From: Sipunculus nudus | Lineage: Eukaryota > Annelida > Sipuncula > Golfingiida > Sipunculidae | Assembly (NCBI GenBank): GCA_026874595.1 | Contig: CM049308.1 | Location: forward strand, 47,003,327-47,067,326 | Length of the DNA: 64,000 nt | Reading direction: 5' to 3' | Shown: piece after piece, positions 25,451-38,939 of the stretch | Layout: each line of letters starts with the position of its first letter | How positions within the stretch are numbered: the stretch's first letter is position 1 | Made by a program: the position numbers and the translations under genes | Notes under the pieces: generated by a model | What the model was told of the DNA's origin: nothing | The model's input: the letters and a program-made list of their open reading frames with translations, nothing else | Databases searched by the model: none

Positions 25451-27100
25451 TTGATAAACATTACCCCAACCAACAAATCATATACCTTATGAGCACTATA
25501 CCTTACACAGTGGAATACTAGTCTCTTATTCCACTAAAATCATTGACACAATAATACAACTCTTCCGTATCAAATATTATATTCAACAAAAACTAGAGTG
25601 AACCCGTACACTTTAGTATAGTAAAGAAAATGTCAAATATGACTGACCTGGCCCCATTTCATATCCCTAAAAAAAATGAGCCAGAGAGAAAAATAAAAAG
25701 ACGAGCCCCTATGCATATGTTACGTGTGACTAAACTTTCGTCCGGGTTCGGCACGCAACAAGAACTAAAGAAAGACAAAGTACTCGATAATATTTATAAT
25801 AACAAAATCATTTTATACAAAATGTACCAGATATAAAGGTTTTGTTCTTGTTACATTATATACTGTCCAAGTGAGACACGCATAAGATATGGCTGGATAC
25901 TTAGCCTTAAAAAGGGTGTCTTCAATCCGCAAGACGTCCGAATACGCCTCCTGGGGCTGCAGAGGAGCCTTTCGAGAAACACAGCTGACATTACAATTTC
26001 ATTAGTCCAAAGATATAACACCCAGGGTAATACATCCTGACCAGGCCCGGTGACACTTCTTCATGGTCCATAAATTACGAGCAGCCCGCGCGAATATTCA
26101 AATATGGGGCTTTTATATATTTTCGACGGAGTGATCGTAACAAGTACATCAATAACAAAGTTCAATTAAGAATCAAGTTCCTCTTCTCCTTTGATACAAT
26201 TGACCTGTTGTCCTCCGTGGTCGTTCCGCTACACTGCTCTACGATCGCACGCTTGTGTCACGTAACCTCGATCTCGACCGTACAGTTAGGTGGACCCAGT
26301 CGTCGCGAACAGCTATACTGTTGCGCCATCACAATATGCGGAAAGCACTTCGTTTTTCTTGGCCTTATAGTGCTTTTGACATTACACCACATTTTTCCAC
26401 TTCTCTTTATTCAAGAATTGTTTGTCCCCGCTCCGTGGACATATTTTATCGTAGCCATGTCCTGACTTCAACCAATCTGGTATATACCCATCCACGAACC
26501 ACACCTGTTTTATACGTTGTAATGATTCTGAATGAAAAAACAGTCCACATGCGTCTCTCTACCACAACAAGACCGCGAGAAGGAGCATGAAAGGAGAAAC
26601 ACAGAAGAAACACCGAATTTAAATCTTGATTTCTGAAGTTGCGTGTTGCGGCTACCGGGTGACGTGCATGTTCGCGCCTTGTGCAAGTTTATTTCCACTC
26701 GTATACAGTAGTGAAACGACCTTCAGATGATGGATCACTAAAAATTTCTGCCAATTACCGTGAAATATGAGCGAGATCATGATCCTCACTTTCAGATGTG
26801 TGCGATAGATCACACATCCTAGGGACCTTTCTTAGAGAAAATCTGTCCAAGGTTCCTACCCTCCATATTTTGATGGTACCACCGCTGGTACCCATTTCTG
26901 ATACCGCTGTTAAGGGCCAAATCCACTGGCTATACGGCCGGCCGATTTAGAGGTCGTACGAGTGCCGTGCAAGCAGGGGCGTCAATATGGGGGGGGGGGG
27001 GGGCGGGTATATATACCCCCAAGTTTTTGCCAGAGGGGATGGTCAATGTAATTATCCCCCCACTTTTTAGCGAACCTGTGAGCTTATGCAATAGTGTGGC
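25451..27100. other. Gene-free stretch
   Basis: Several short ORFs are present but none looks coding. A G-run of about 15 lies near 26,990, followed by a (TA)4 stretch. Confidence 0.5.
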
Positions 27101-27109
27101 GTCGTCCGG

Positions 27110-29130
27110 CGTCCGTCGTCCGTCGTCTGTACGTTAACCCATACTATCTTGAAAACGGCAAGAGTTGGCATCACGAAATAATATGCAAAAAAATTTGTCA
27201 TCTAAAAAACTCTATCGGATTTTGCTTATTTTTTGGCTAACTGCATTTTCTTAGATTTTATAGGGAAAAAGCTAAAAAAGCTTTAATAATCTTCTTCTCC
27301 GAAACTGTTCAGCCAAATTGTCCAATATTTCACAGAAATGATCCCTTGAACAATCTCTCTCAAGTTTGTTCGAATGGTTTAAGTTCGGTGATTTTTGGCC
27401 GAGTTACAGCAAGTTGAACTTAGTCATCTGTCCAAAAAAGCATACTAAAATTACAATCTCAGAAACAGCTGGAGCTATCATCACCAAATTTTATGCCAAT
27501 GTTGGTCACACGAGTCATATATGAAATTGAGGTATTGGTGGCGCCACCTGCATCGGCCTTTTTCGTACGGGGGTCATCAGTGCCCGTATCATACAGATAG
27601 CTACAAAAAACTTCTTCTCTGAAAACATATGGCCAAATTGATTAATTTCGCACAGAAATGATCTCAGGGTAGTGCTTTCTGAAGTTTGTCCAAATGGTCT
27701 CAGTTCAGTGACTTTTGGCTGAGTTATGGGAAGCTGAATTTAGTCATATGCCATAACAGCCAAGTTTAGCTCAGTGGCTACAAAGATCTTCTTCTCAAAA
27801 ACCACTGGGCCAAATTCTTAAATCTCACACATTAATTATCCTTAGATGTTGATAATTCAAGTTTGTTCAAATGGTTTTGGTTCGGTGATTTTTGGCTGAG
27901 TTATGGGAAGCTTAACTTAGCCATTTTGCTTTATTTTCCCATATGAGTTATGAACCTACAAAACGTTTTTGACTGACGCCACTGAGGCCAATTTGTTTAA
28001 TATTTTACAAGAATAATCCCCTGAATAATTCATATAATAATTGTCTTTTATGGTTCCAAAGAATGAATTTTTGGCTAAATTATAAAGATTGAATTGAGTC
28101 ATTTTACCATATATGTTAGCTGTGTGAAGCAGATACATCTAGCCTGGAACCAGTTTATCAGCATCCGTTGCATCATGCCTCCAGACATTTAGATTTCAGG
28201 TTATCTATGGATAATAATAACAAGAATGTTTTTTAAAAACTTTAAACAAATTTAGATTTGTGATTTTAGAAATTCCTCATGCCAGGCAATGTTTACAATC
28301 ACAGGTATAGGTTAACCCATACTATTTCGAAAACGACTGGAGCTAGCATCATGAAATTTAATGCAAAAAATTAGCCATCTGAAAAAAATCTGTATTTTCT
28401 CAGATTTTATACAAAAAAAAAGTTAAAAAACCTTTAAAAATCTTCTCCGACGAAACGGTCAAGCCAATTTGTTCAATATTTCACAGAAATAATCTTTTAT
28501 ACCATCTCTCTCAAATTTGTTCAATATTTCACAGAAATAATCTTTTATACCATCTCTCTCAACTTTGTTCAAATGGTTTAAGTTCGACGAATTTTGGCCG
28601 AATTACAGGAAGTTGAATCTGAGTCCTCTGTCCAAAAAAGCATACTAAAATGACAATATCAGAAACGGCCAGGGCTATCATCACCAAATTTTATGCCAGT
28701 GTTGGTCACATGAGTCATGTATGAAATTCAGGTATTGGTGGCGCCACCTGCATTGACCTTTTTTTTGTACGGGGGTCATTGGTCATCTGTATATGAACCC
28801 ATAATTTCTTAGGAATAGCAGGAGCTACCATCCCCAGATTTTATGCAATAATCTGTCACATATCAAATGTTGTGGGATTCAGCTTATTTTTTTGCTATCT
28901 GCGTTTACTTGAAGTGGAGTTACATGAATTTGAACAGTCATTTTGCCATGTATGCATACTGACATAGTAATCTCAGAAATGACAGAAGCTAGCATTACCA
29001 AGTATTGTGCAAATGTTGGTCACATGACTCATATTTGAAGTTGCAGATTTTGTGGTGCCACCTTCATTGACTGTTTTTTTTTATGGCAAAAATCTCATAA
29101 TTTTAGCCTCTTTCAGCTTAAAATGATTAT
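27110..29130. repeat. Two copies of a ~480-bp repeat plus related segments
   Basis: The segment from AACCCATACTAT through AAATTTTATGCCA(A/G)TGTTGGTCACA to TTGGTGGCGCCACCTGCAT and TACGGGGGTCAT occurs at about 27,136-27,580 and again at 28,314-28,780. Between and after are weaker related copies (for example around 28,800-29,080). It belongs to a dispersed, non-coding repeat family. Confidence 0.6.
28467..28562. repeat. 48-bp tandem repeat, two copies
   Basis: A unit starting TTTGTTCAATATTTCACAGA and ending CATCTCTCTCAAA is directly repeated with period 48 (28,468 and 28,516). Confidence 0.8.
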
Positions 29131-29637
29131 GATGAAACTGTCAAGTTAAATCGTTCAACTTTTCAAAGAGAATTTTCCTAGGACATGGTTCTTTCAATCA
29201 TATCAGAAAAGCTTTTGTTGGTCTTATGGCCATTATTATGTCTATTTCAAACTGAGGACTGCAAAACTGTTCTTCTACAAAATTATTGTTTCAATTATAA
29301 CTTCTGTAACATTGCACAAAAATTATTCTTAGGTGGCCCTTGTTCAAGTTTACTTGAATGATTTTTGGCAGAATTATTAGACCTTTAACAATGAAAGAAC
29401 TGCATCTCTTATTATTCTAGATATTTTGATAAAAAAATTGTGAATATGTCAGCTTGAAAAAAAGCATTTAGCAAAAGTCTTTCAGTATATGTAAACCGAT
29501 TCACCAACACTCCAAGATTGTGTCTGTATCTTTAAATAGGTTGAGAAACTGCCAACTGTTTCAAATTTGGCAACAGATCAAGAGTTCATTCAGTGCAGCC
29601 AGATTTAGGTCAAGAGTTCAATCAGTGCAGCCAAGCA

Positions 29638-29735
29638 CAAGGCATGTGATCACCTCATGGGTGACGTGATCACCTCATGGGCGACATGTGAACACCTCAT
29701 GGGCACCATGTGATCACCTCATGGGTGTCATGCCC
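29638..29735. repeat. Short tandem repeat, four copies of GTGATCACCTCATGGG
   Basis: Variants of (T)GTGATCACCTCATGGG occur four times with spacing near 20-25 bases. The flanks (29,580-30,120) hold repeated AAGAGTTCA(T/C)TCAGTGCAGCCAG blocks. Confidence 0.7.
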
Positions 29736-30194
29736 CTCAGGGCAGGGCCCCTGCATGAGCTTATGCAATGGTGTGGCTACTATTTAAGACTTGGCAACAG
29801 GCCAGAGGTCAGTCTCGATCTATTTATAGCTTTGGCAGACTGCCAACTGTATCAGATTAGGCAACAGGTCAAGAGTTCCTTCAGTGCAGCCAGGTATGGG
29901 TCAGGAGTTCACTCAGTGCAGTAGCTGCATTCTATTTATAGTGTTAGCAGACTGCCCACTGCATCAGTTTGGTACCAAAAAAATTCAGCCTTGATCTGTT
30001 TATAGCTTTGGCAGGCTGCCAACTGTGTCAGATTATGCAACAGGTCAAGAGTTCACTCAGTCTAGCCAGGTGCAGGTCATGAGTTCACTCAGTGCAGTAG
30101 CCTGAGCCAGCAAATTCACTCGGGGCAACTGCCTTTCTCATCTTAGCCTGGTCAGCCCCATGCAACAGTCTCAAGGTAATTTTGATGTTTTGGC

Positions 30195-30560
30195 CTGATA
30201 TTTTGACCTGTCTATGTGTCTTTGATAGCTTTCTCGTTCACAAGACAGGTGTCGCCACCTACAATGACTTTTGCACAGTGTATGTGCCTGCTTATTTCTA
30301 CAGAGAAATTTGATATATCAGCCTGAAATTGGGCATATATATACATATCGAATAGCCTTGTCGTATACAAGACTGGTCGTGCCACTTGCAATAATTTTTG
30401 CACGGTGTGTGTCCATGCTTATTTTCAGGAGGGGTATGATATATCAGTCTGAAATTGGGTATATGTATATATCTCTGATAGCTTTGTTGTATACAAGACT
30501 GGTGGTGTCAGCTACAATCGTTTTTGTGTTGTGTGCACCCATGCCAGAATTTCAGCAGTG
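30195..30560. repeat. ~120-bp tandem repeat, three copies
   Basis: A unit with GATATATCAG(C/T)CTGAAATTGGG, TATAGCTTTGT-like sequence and ACAAGACTGGTGG or a variant, ending in TTTTTGCACGGTGTG-like sequence, repeats about every 120 bases. A relative lies at 34,250-34,800. Confidence 0.65.
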
Positions 30561-30689
30561 ATGTTTGTGTAATTGTTTCTTATTCAAAATGTTTAGTACT
30601 TGCATTGTTCATATACATGAGAAGTAATGGTCCAGCATTTAAGCATTATACCTGGTGTATTTCGAAATGCACAGGTTCGCATTAGGCCT

Positions 30690-31740
30690 GTAGGCCTTGT
30701 TAGAGAATGATATTATAACATTGTATGATATTAATGTATTTGTATTTTCTAGCATCATGACCCCACTTTCGTTTACTGCAGCTATGCCTTGTAATGCAAA
30801 TATTGGCATAATGTTACATGTCTCTAAGATCTTCTTCCAAGCCAAAAACTGGGTCTCTGTGACCTTTTTCCTTTGAGAAATTAAGAAAAACCTCAATTTT
30901 CTTTTATTAAAGATTTTCGTTTTTACACTTCAGGAATGCTTAATATCAAAACCACTCACTTATTTTCTTCATATTTTCCATAAATAATTGTCTTTATATA
31001 AACTGTACTATAAACAAGATGAATCTTATAATTTTACATTTTTTTCAGCAAGGAGCAGTAACAACAGAGACCCCTCTTCAATACACAGGACTAAGAAACA
31101 AGACAAATCTTATAATTTTAATGTTAAATAAATTCTATTTGTTGAGACTTGGACAATATTCATTTTTTTAAAGAAAAAAATGTTCAGGAGTTTAATTCTA
31201 ATATTCAAATGTGATAAAATATTAGGATAATGTAAGTGCTAACTGACAAGATTTAAGAAGATGTAAATACTTTGTAGCATTTCATTCATATCTCTTTAAG
31301 TTTGCCGGGCCTAGGCGTGAATAACACAGTTAAACTTAGTTTTAAAATCAGGAATATTGGTCAATCTTTGTGGGATTAATTTTTAACTCATATGGCCATA
31401 TATTTAACTTTTGAAAACTTAATTACCTTCGAATATTATGTGTTTATGAAATGTAACTTTTATATGACACTTACCGTTGGCCCATTTTTTCCCTTGGTGT
31501 ATCACTAAATGGTTTCAGGCCAAAGGTTTCATTTATTACACTGTGCATATACTTTAGCTCATGTCCATTATTCTATAGTTTACAGAGTTTCTTTATAGCT
31601 GTACCATTTTCTCCTAGCTTTTCAAATGGTAATATACATAAAAAAAAACAAAAGAAATAAAAATATTTTGCAGTGACTAATATTTTCCAAAATTCAGCTG
31701 AGCGATGTGATCCAAAGGTCCCTTGTTTGTTAACAAATAA
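30690..31740. mobile_element. Dispersed repeat copy (right part), non-coding
   Basis: The segment around 30,820-31,010 (AAGATCTTCTTCCAAGCC...AACTGGGTCT, TTTGAGAAATTAAG, TATCAAAACCACTCA) recurs around 45,840-46,020. The end CAGCTGAGCGATGTGATCC...GGTCCCTTGTTT (31,695-31,730) matches the ends at 24,110, 47,570 and 49,000. No coding sequence is seen. Confidence 0.55.
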
Positions 31741-31744
31741 TTAT

Positions 31745-33536
31745 AATTTATTCTTAAAACAATCCTAACATTACAACTACTAAATCAATACAATTACACA
31801 GTATCACAACAGTATAACAGTAAATCAATACAATTACACAGTATAATAAATAAAGTGTACAGTACCTGGATACCACCACTGTCACAGCGACAACAAGTCC
31901 TTTAAAACGTATAATCCAGATGAACAGTTCACATAAATCTTCCCAGAGAATAATAGCCCAATTCAATCACAAAATCAATATGCTGTAATCCAAAGTGAAG
32001 TTCTTGTAATAATCCCGAAAGCAAACTGGAGACAGGCCGCACTTAATCTGCATAGAGTTCATAGAATCCCTGACACTACTGCAATTTATCGGATAGGTCC
32101 CAAAACTGACTCACACTCTTCCGTGTCCGCTGGAATATTTCTCCCCCTAACTCCTCGGCTCTAAAACACAGCCCCTATTGAAAACTTTTTAATCCAAAAA
32201 TTCTAGAAACTTCTATTTCACGGACAACCGAAAGAACCCAACAATACATAATACACACGCCCAAAGAACATTACAAGACGCGCTAATAGAGCGCGAAAAG
32301 CCCAGAAAGTTCCAGATTAGCATGAGCGCTGTGTTTCAACACGTCAGACCCCAAACGTGGGCAGGCCCGGCTCGCGTGTCTCCCATGGCAACGGACAATG
32401 CTAGCGCTACACAGACACATGCAAGACTGCTGCACACAATAAAAAGGGACACTTGTGACAACAGTGCCTCAGAATCAGACAGTTTTCTTTGCCAACCTTC
32501 TACAGTCCATGGGCTAGAAAGTGAACCCCTTTCCTAAACCCCGTAAGGACTTATAGCGACCCCCCTAGTTTTCTTACTTGAACTGTCCTTCACTCATTTT
32601 CAGGTGTTTTCAAATATAAAAATGCTGCAAACACTCGGAAAATAAACTTTTCTTACAAACCGCGTGCTCAATTTGAAAACTGTTTTTCTTGCACGTCTTT
32701 CCATTGGTTTATGGACCATTACTTTCTTATCAAACGTCATAACTGCATACTTTTGGCATCAATGGAATCAGAAGAACATTAACTACATAACTGGCTCTAA
32801 AGAAGTAACATATGTACATTCTTGGGCCACCTTAGTACCCCCTACCCTTTAATTTATGAAAAACTTGGCCTTTTTTCAGATATTCTGGTTACCAAAGGCA
32901 TATTTTACGATTTAGTCATATCCTTGGTTCTGAATATGTTTAAAACATCTTTCAGCACAAATGTATATTCATATTTAACATTAAGTTTCCAAATTATACA
33001 GACAAGGCACATGTATACAATCATGGACAAGCAAGTCAAATATGTTCAGAAATACCGTCGGCTTTATAGTTTTTGCAAATCTCAATATATCAGCAAGATC
33101 TTGCATGGTATCATAGGATCTGTAGAATATTCCTATTTCAACGATAACAAAAAAATGATCATATGCATGAGAACAACAAGAAGCTATGTGCATATATGTT
33201 ACCTCCTACCCCTAATACATAAGGTAGTTTACATTATAACCTTTTAAGGCCATGTTTTTTTAACAAACTTTATTCCAAAATCTTAATATACAGTACTAAA
33301 TATAAAACCTTTTCTCTGACAAGGCATATCATATCTCAGTCAATTAAACATTTTAATACTGACCACTTCTCCAATAGATGTTGCGTTTTGTTATTATTCT
33401 TTGCGATAATTAATTCAATCTTCATGTAATGCTTTAAATATTGTTCAAATCCTGTTATCGTTACTTTAATATCGTTACACCTGCATCTATAAATATATCT
33501 TTTATCAATAACAAATATATAATTTTCCATATATCT
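31745..33536. other. Gene-free stretch with a small direct repeat
   Basis: TAAATCAATACAATTACACA occurs twice near 31,783 and 31,822. The remainder shows no gene. A retroelement LTR could be hidden here but was not demonstrated. Confidence 0.45.
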
Positions 33537-33971
33537 TCAATAACACTCCAAGAAAAACTGTGCTTTATCAAGGTGAAAATTATTTACTTTCAACCTATTA
33601 TAGCACCAAATTTCTATTGCTAACCAAAATTCTTTAATCAATTCACAATCCCGAAATAGATGCACTATATTTTCTACGTCAGTTTTACAAAAAGTACATT
33701 TGTTATCATTTAGGAATTTCCACTTCTCTAGCCAACAATTAGTAGCCAGAATATTCTGCAGAACTTTATACTGAAAAACCTGTTTTTTAACATCTTGAAA
33801 CACACTTTGAGACCAATTATAACCCTCTCTATTAAGAAATTTATTAATTCTTGGCGGTTTCCAAATTGCCAAGCAAATTTCATTTTTTATGCACTGATAC
33901 ACTTGTTTTGAAGTGATTTGATGTAATACGTAGTGTTTACTAAAGTAACATGGAAGTATGGGTTCATCCAA
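33537..33971 (-). pseudogene. LINE fragment: C-terminal zinc-binding region of a reverse transcriptase
   Basis: A 144-residue minus frame contains KVLQNILATNCWLEKW followed by C-x2-C-x7-H-x4-C in CTFCKTDVENIVHLFRDC, typical of the zinc-binding region (zf-RVT) near the C-terminus of many non-LTR retrotransposon proteins. Reverse transcriptase motifs are absent, so it is a truncated piece. Confidence 0.7.
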
Positions 33972-34249
33972 ATATTCCTTTCCTATTTTTCATTTCTTAA
34001 TTTAATGGAACCAATGACATTAATGAATACCATTAAAAAAAGAATCTCTCATGCAAGCCACTTGCTTTCCAATATTCAAAAGTTCTTTCCAACAAATCAT
34101 TCTATTATAGATCTTAGCAATTCTGTTCATCCATATTATTTGATTCCATCATTTTTGTTCTCTAAAGAAAGCTGCTCTGATGACCTGAACACTTCGTATA
34201 ATTTGGCCATGCGTCTATGTTTACACATTAAACCACATATCTTCGGATT

Positions 34250-34800
34250 CGTTTGACCGATCAGGCTGAAATTTTGCACCAGTGTAGCTTTTGGGTAGCT
34301 TTATATCATACAGATAACTGGAGCCGCCACCTACAACCATTTTTGCGCAGTGTCGATCTGTTCGTCTGCCTCGGGTAAAAATCACTTTTACCTCTGCAGT
34401 GGTTTGACTAATTCACCTGAAATTTGGCATGCGTATACATCCTGGATAGCTTTCTTTATTTTTGACAAATGGCGCCACCTACATTCATGTTCAAGCTGCA
34501 GATATCTATGGTAAGATCTCTAGACTGGTTTGACATATCTTCCTGAAATTTTGCTTGTGTTAAGATCTCGCACAGCTCTTTATCACACGCGAAACTGGTG
34601 GCGCCACTTGCAACCATTTTTGCACAGCGTTCATCTGTTCGTCTGCCTTTGGTTAAAATCACTCATATCTCTGCAGTGGTTTGACTTATTCACCTGAGTT
34701 TTGCATGCATATACATCCTGGATAGCTTTCTTGATTTTATGACAGGTGGCGCCACCTATAAATTATGTTTACGTGGCAGACATCTATGCTAATATGTAAC
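34250..34800. repeat. Tandem/dispersed repeat related to 30.2-30.56 kb
   Basis: Units carry TTGAC(C/T)...CTGAAATTTTGC, ATCCTGGATAGCTTTCTT and GGCGCCACCTA, each followed by TTTTTGCGCAGTGTC-like or related sequence. About three to four diverged copies are seen. Confidence 0.6.
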
Positions 34801-35625
34801 ACATCTCACTCTATTTCCCCTTGCCACTCAAACCATGCCTCACTTCACCCGTCCTACTCTGATTTCAACGGATACACGTAGTCGCTTGTCGACTACCCGT
34901 ATTCTATAGTTGATAAAAATGTATGAACCTAAAAATGCAACAATATAAAAAAATTACTTAGATGGCACTCCCTACCCTCATGTATAGAATAAGGGGTCTT
35001 TTTTCCAGCTTCCTTGAACTTCACAATGTGAAAGTGTTATTAATTTATGCAGTACTATTCAATTAACTGAAAACTTGTGTTGTAAGTAATTGAGACTGAG
35101 ACACACAGGCTTCTTTAAGTGTTTATATAAATATCTTAAATGACTGATTGAAGTGACGAATACCAGCTTTACCAAAATTAACCATCTTTACCAACATTAT
35201 AGTGTTTTTTGTTTCATAACTTCAAGTACAAAAAACAATAACATACATGGTCTTGGTTTCACTTGATTTCTTCAACACTGAAATTTTAAGATAATGTTCA
35301 TTATTCCCAGAATAAAGATAACATGACGTAATTTATATATTTAAGCACTGTTCATTGTTTCTTAGTGCATTGCCCTTTATATAGTTATCTATTTTAAGTC
35401 TTGCATCTTAAAATGTCAACAATTCACCTGTACCTCCTTTATTTTTTTACCTATTTGTATTCGTATAAGCTTTCATTGATCTTGTCTCTGACAATTTTGC
35501 ATCTGAATTTTCAATTTTCCAAATTAACTGCTCCAAAAATGCCATTTGATCAACATCAAATCCTGGCCATTGGCGGCGAAACCAAATTTTCATTAGGGGG
35601 GGGGGATAGTAAATAGTATAGACCA

Positions 35626-35626
<1 letters not shown>

Positions 35627-35695
<69 letters not shown>
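35627..35695. repeat. TA microsatellite (about 34 units)
   Basis: An uninterrupted (TA)n run, preceded by a G9 run near 35,597. Confidence 0.9.
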
Positions 35696-35698
<3 letters not shown>

Positions 35699-35744
35699 GG
35701 CCGTAGCCTGACCCTATGGGGGTGGGGAGCAGTAAGCGTCAAGC

Positions 35745-36022
35745 GTCAAATCCGGAAAAAGTCCCTCCACTCTATTTATCAATGACGAAACAGACTAAAG
35801 CGCGCGTCACGCGCACGTCACGCGTCAAGTGTCACCGGCGCTCCTGGAGCGATTTTTGTTGCCTGACGCGCTTGCCGCGTGGGGATTCATGATAATGACT
35901 TATCTAAAGAGAGGGTTTTCCCTCCCAAGAATCCGCATTCTTTATAAAACTGCGGTCGAAAAATATGTTATAATACATTGATTGAACTATAATTATTGAT
36001 TTGTATCTGGATAGAAAACGTG
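35745..36022. repeat. GC-rich repeat, copy 1
   Basis: GTCCCTCCACTCTATTTATC, then CGCG-rich CACGCGTCAAGTGTCA and CTCCTGGAGCGATTTTTG, then CTTATCTAAAGAGAGGG and GGATAGAAAACGTGCAAC. The same order recurs at 37,180-37,436. It may be a non-autonomous DNA element. Confidence 0.6.
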
Positions 36023-36159
36023 CAACAAAGCAACACAAATATATAAATATCGTTAAGAATAGTGACTGAGTTCTGTCATATTTAGAACATGTTTGGTCAC
36101 AAACAGATACATATTTGTATACAATTTATCCAATCAAAAATTAATATTTTACAAAGATA

Positions 36160-36330
36160 AACAAAAAATACAATAAGTGCTTGGTTAATACCATTAAATC
36201 TGACGCGTGTCGTGCGCGTTGTAGCCGCGTTAGTGTGTTTTGCATTTGTCGCGAGCCGCGCGCGGGGCGCACGCATGATGCTTGACACGCGCGTAACGCG
36301 CGCGTTAGTGTGTTTTGGGTTTAGGTGGAC
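36160..36330 (-). repeat. Related CGCG-rich repeat, opposite orientation
   Basis: Contains reverse complements of the AACGCGCGCGT-type end and a TGGTATTAACCAAGCAC segment that recurs in plus orientation at 60,160-60,185. Confidence 0.55.
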
Positions 36331-37129
36331 TGTAGAACAATAATGCTCAATAAATGTTGTCCCTGTTTAACGATCAAGTGATGTTATTAATCGAGGTCTT
36401 TGTGAACTAATAAACAGTTTATGAATAATCATTCTGTTATTCCATGATGTCCCTTATAATATCGTCTACTTTCACTTAACCATCAGTGAACATCATTGCT
36501 CAACCAAGGGACTGACCTGTAAGGTGAGTTTCTTAAGGAAAGTTTTAATTCGTCATATCCAAAGACCATATATTTTAATAATTCAAGCCAATGAAGCAAA
36601 ATACACCAAAATATTGTTAATGCTGTTTTTTTCTGATACCGTAAAATATTTGTGACTTCACACTTATTTGTTTCACAATGATATGATTTATAGAAGATTT
36701 TGAAGAAGTCTGTCGGCAAAAGTCTCAGTTATTTACAATACAGGTTATGTTCTGTTTATGGAGTAATACAGCTTCGACCATTTTTCCAAGTTGTGAGGAT
36801 CCAGGAAGTTCAGGGTTCAAACCATGTTATTGATATTGAATGAGTAGAGAGTATCAATACTCTTATCTTTTTTTTAATTTTTTTTAGCTGATCTGACTAG
36901 AAGTCGCGCTTTGTCCGTCGTCCGTCCGGCCGTCTGTCTGTCTGACCGACCGGCACAAATCGTAACCGCTGACCCTAGAAACCTGTAACTAAATATCCTT
37001 GGAGGTCAATGAAAAATTTCCATAGAAACCTCAAATTAGGTCACTGCAACCTAAATCCTCCGAGCTATGGGGCTTGTAAATGCCCCCCCCCCCCGAATAA
37101 TAAAAAAATTAATACAAAGTATCTTGAGC

Positions 37130-37436
37130 CAAAAACACACTAACGCGCGCGTCACGCGTCAAGCGTCACATCTCGAAAAAGTCCCTCCACTCTATTTATC
37201 AATGACAAAACAGACTAACGCGCAAGTCACGCGTCAAGTGTCAGCTGTCGCTCCTGGAGCGATTTTTGATGCGTGACGCGGGCTTGTCGCGTGGGGATTC
37301 CTAATAATGACTTATCTAAAGAGAGGGTTTTCCCTCCCAAGAACTCGCATTCTATATAAAACTGCGGTCGAAACATATGTTATAATTCATTGAACTATAA
37401 TTATTGATTTGTATCTGGATAGAAAACGTGCAACAT
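37130..37436. repeat. GC-rich repeat, copy 2
   Basis: The second copy of the 35,745-36,022 segment, about 90 percent alike by eye. It is preceded by CACACTAACGCGCGCGTCAC and, at 36,885-37,100, by a fragment of the GTCCGTCC dispersed repeat. Confidence 0.6.
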
Positions 37437-38930
37437 GGATTGTCATGAAATTTGCCATGAATATCGACCAAGGCAAGTTTTGTCAGTTACTAAAAAAAGG
37501 TGGCGCCATCTGTATTTTTTTGCGAAAATAATTTCTATAACTTTTTACTAAAAAAATGACAGCAGTCATGTCAGTTTCTCAGCTGTGGTTTCATCCAGTG
37601 TTCTGAAAACTGGTGTGTTTATTGATCGTTGGTGGATATCATATAGTAATCACCCTGTATAAGTCCGTCTGTTCGTCTCTTTGTCTGTCTGTCCATCTAT
37701 CCATCCACACAAATTTGTTTCCAGATGACAACTCAAGGTTGGACTGACATATGGATTTTATACTTGATAAATTTGTGGCCCACCACTAAAGCAAGAACCC
37801 TCATGATTTTAGGGTAATGGTCACGGGACCCATTTATTTTTGTAGATAATGGCTACATTCTAAGCCAAGCTTTTCATCCCAAACCTTCCATCTTGCTCTT
37901 ATAGCAGACCTGCCAGACTATTTATAAGAATATTAATATGGGGTCACAAGGTCAAGGTCACACGGTCCATCCGTCCACAAATTAGTTTCCAGATGATAAC
38001 TCTAGTTTGGTTAGATAGATTGGCTTCAAACTTGATTTTTGTATGACCCATCATTTAAGAAAGAAACATTTTGATTTTCGGGTTCCTGAAGTAAAAGGTG
38101 GTGATCACAGGAGCCATATCTTTAAAAGCATTCACGTGACCTGACGGACGCTACGTGGGAGGTCCTGGGTTATGCGCCGGACTTAAACCGCATCACGCAT
38201 TAAGCGGCAAAGAAGTGCTTAAGTATTAGAAAGTTTATTACAAATTCCAGCAGTTTAGCTACTCTTTATATGTACATAGGAAAATAAATATAAGATAGTA
38301 TCGTGTGGCGAACCGTTCACGAGGTACGTGACATGTCTGGATATAACAAAATATGATCAAAAACACATTTGACAAATGAGCAATAATCAGAATTGCTGTG
38401 ATTTCATGGTTCATCATACGTCCTTTTAAGTGAACTGCTGCGGAGGCGAAGAAAATGACGAGTTTGTTTTTTAAACATCAAATACCTCCTTTGTGTGCTA
38501 TATTTCGTACAACCGCTCGAGCTGACAGTCCCCTCATATGGGCGCAACCATGTTGTTTACGATAGGCTAGCTCGTTGCCAGTTGACCGAGACCGATAAGT
38601 AGTCCGACTACCCCCTGCATGGTGTCAGAGAGGTCTTTACCGTAAGGTTAATGGTCGATTGTAGGAAGTGCTTTAAAAGGATTGTGGATGCACAGTAAAT
38701 CAAACTTTTCATCAGAAACTTACCATCTATCACACATGGCGTACCTGCCCAGAGTGGAAGAAATATGTAGATTTTGAGGTTACCTGGTCAGAGGTAAAGG
38801 TCACTGGGTCCACTTTTTTTTTTAAGATTATTACGATAATCTAAATGCTGTTAGTTCAAGGATAGTAACTTCTCTGATTTGTTTGTCACAAGGTCATTAG
38901 TTAAGGTCTCAGGGCCCACATTTTAAAAAA
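37437..38930. other. Gene-free stretch
   Basis: No convincing coding sequence. A GGTGGCGCCATCTG motif is at about 37,499. Confidence 0.45.
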
Positions 38931-38939
38931 ACCTCTGAG

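Noticed and set aside
26208-26590. Two overlapping plus ORFs in host DNA
   Set aside because: No domain, promoter or coding character could be supported.
29638-29735. Short regular repeats that might suggest a CRISPR array
   Set aside because: Spacers are too short and the setting is eukaryotic; this is a simple tandem repeat.
38140-38230. tRNA- or SINE-like sequence
   Set aside because: No A-box/B-box pair or cloverleaf could be supported.
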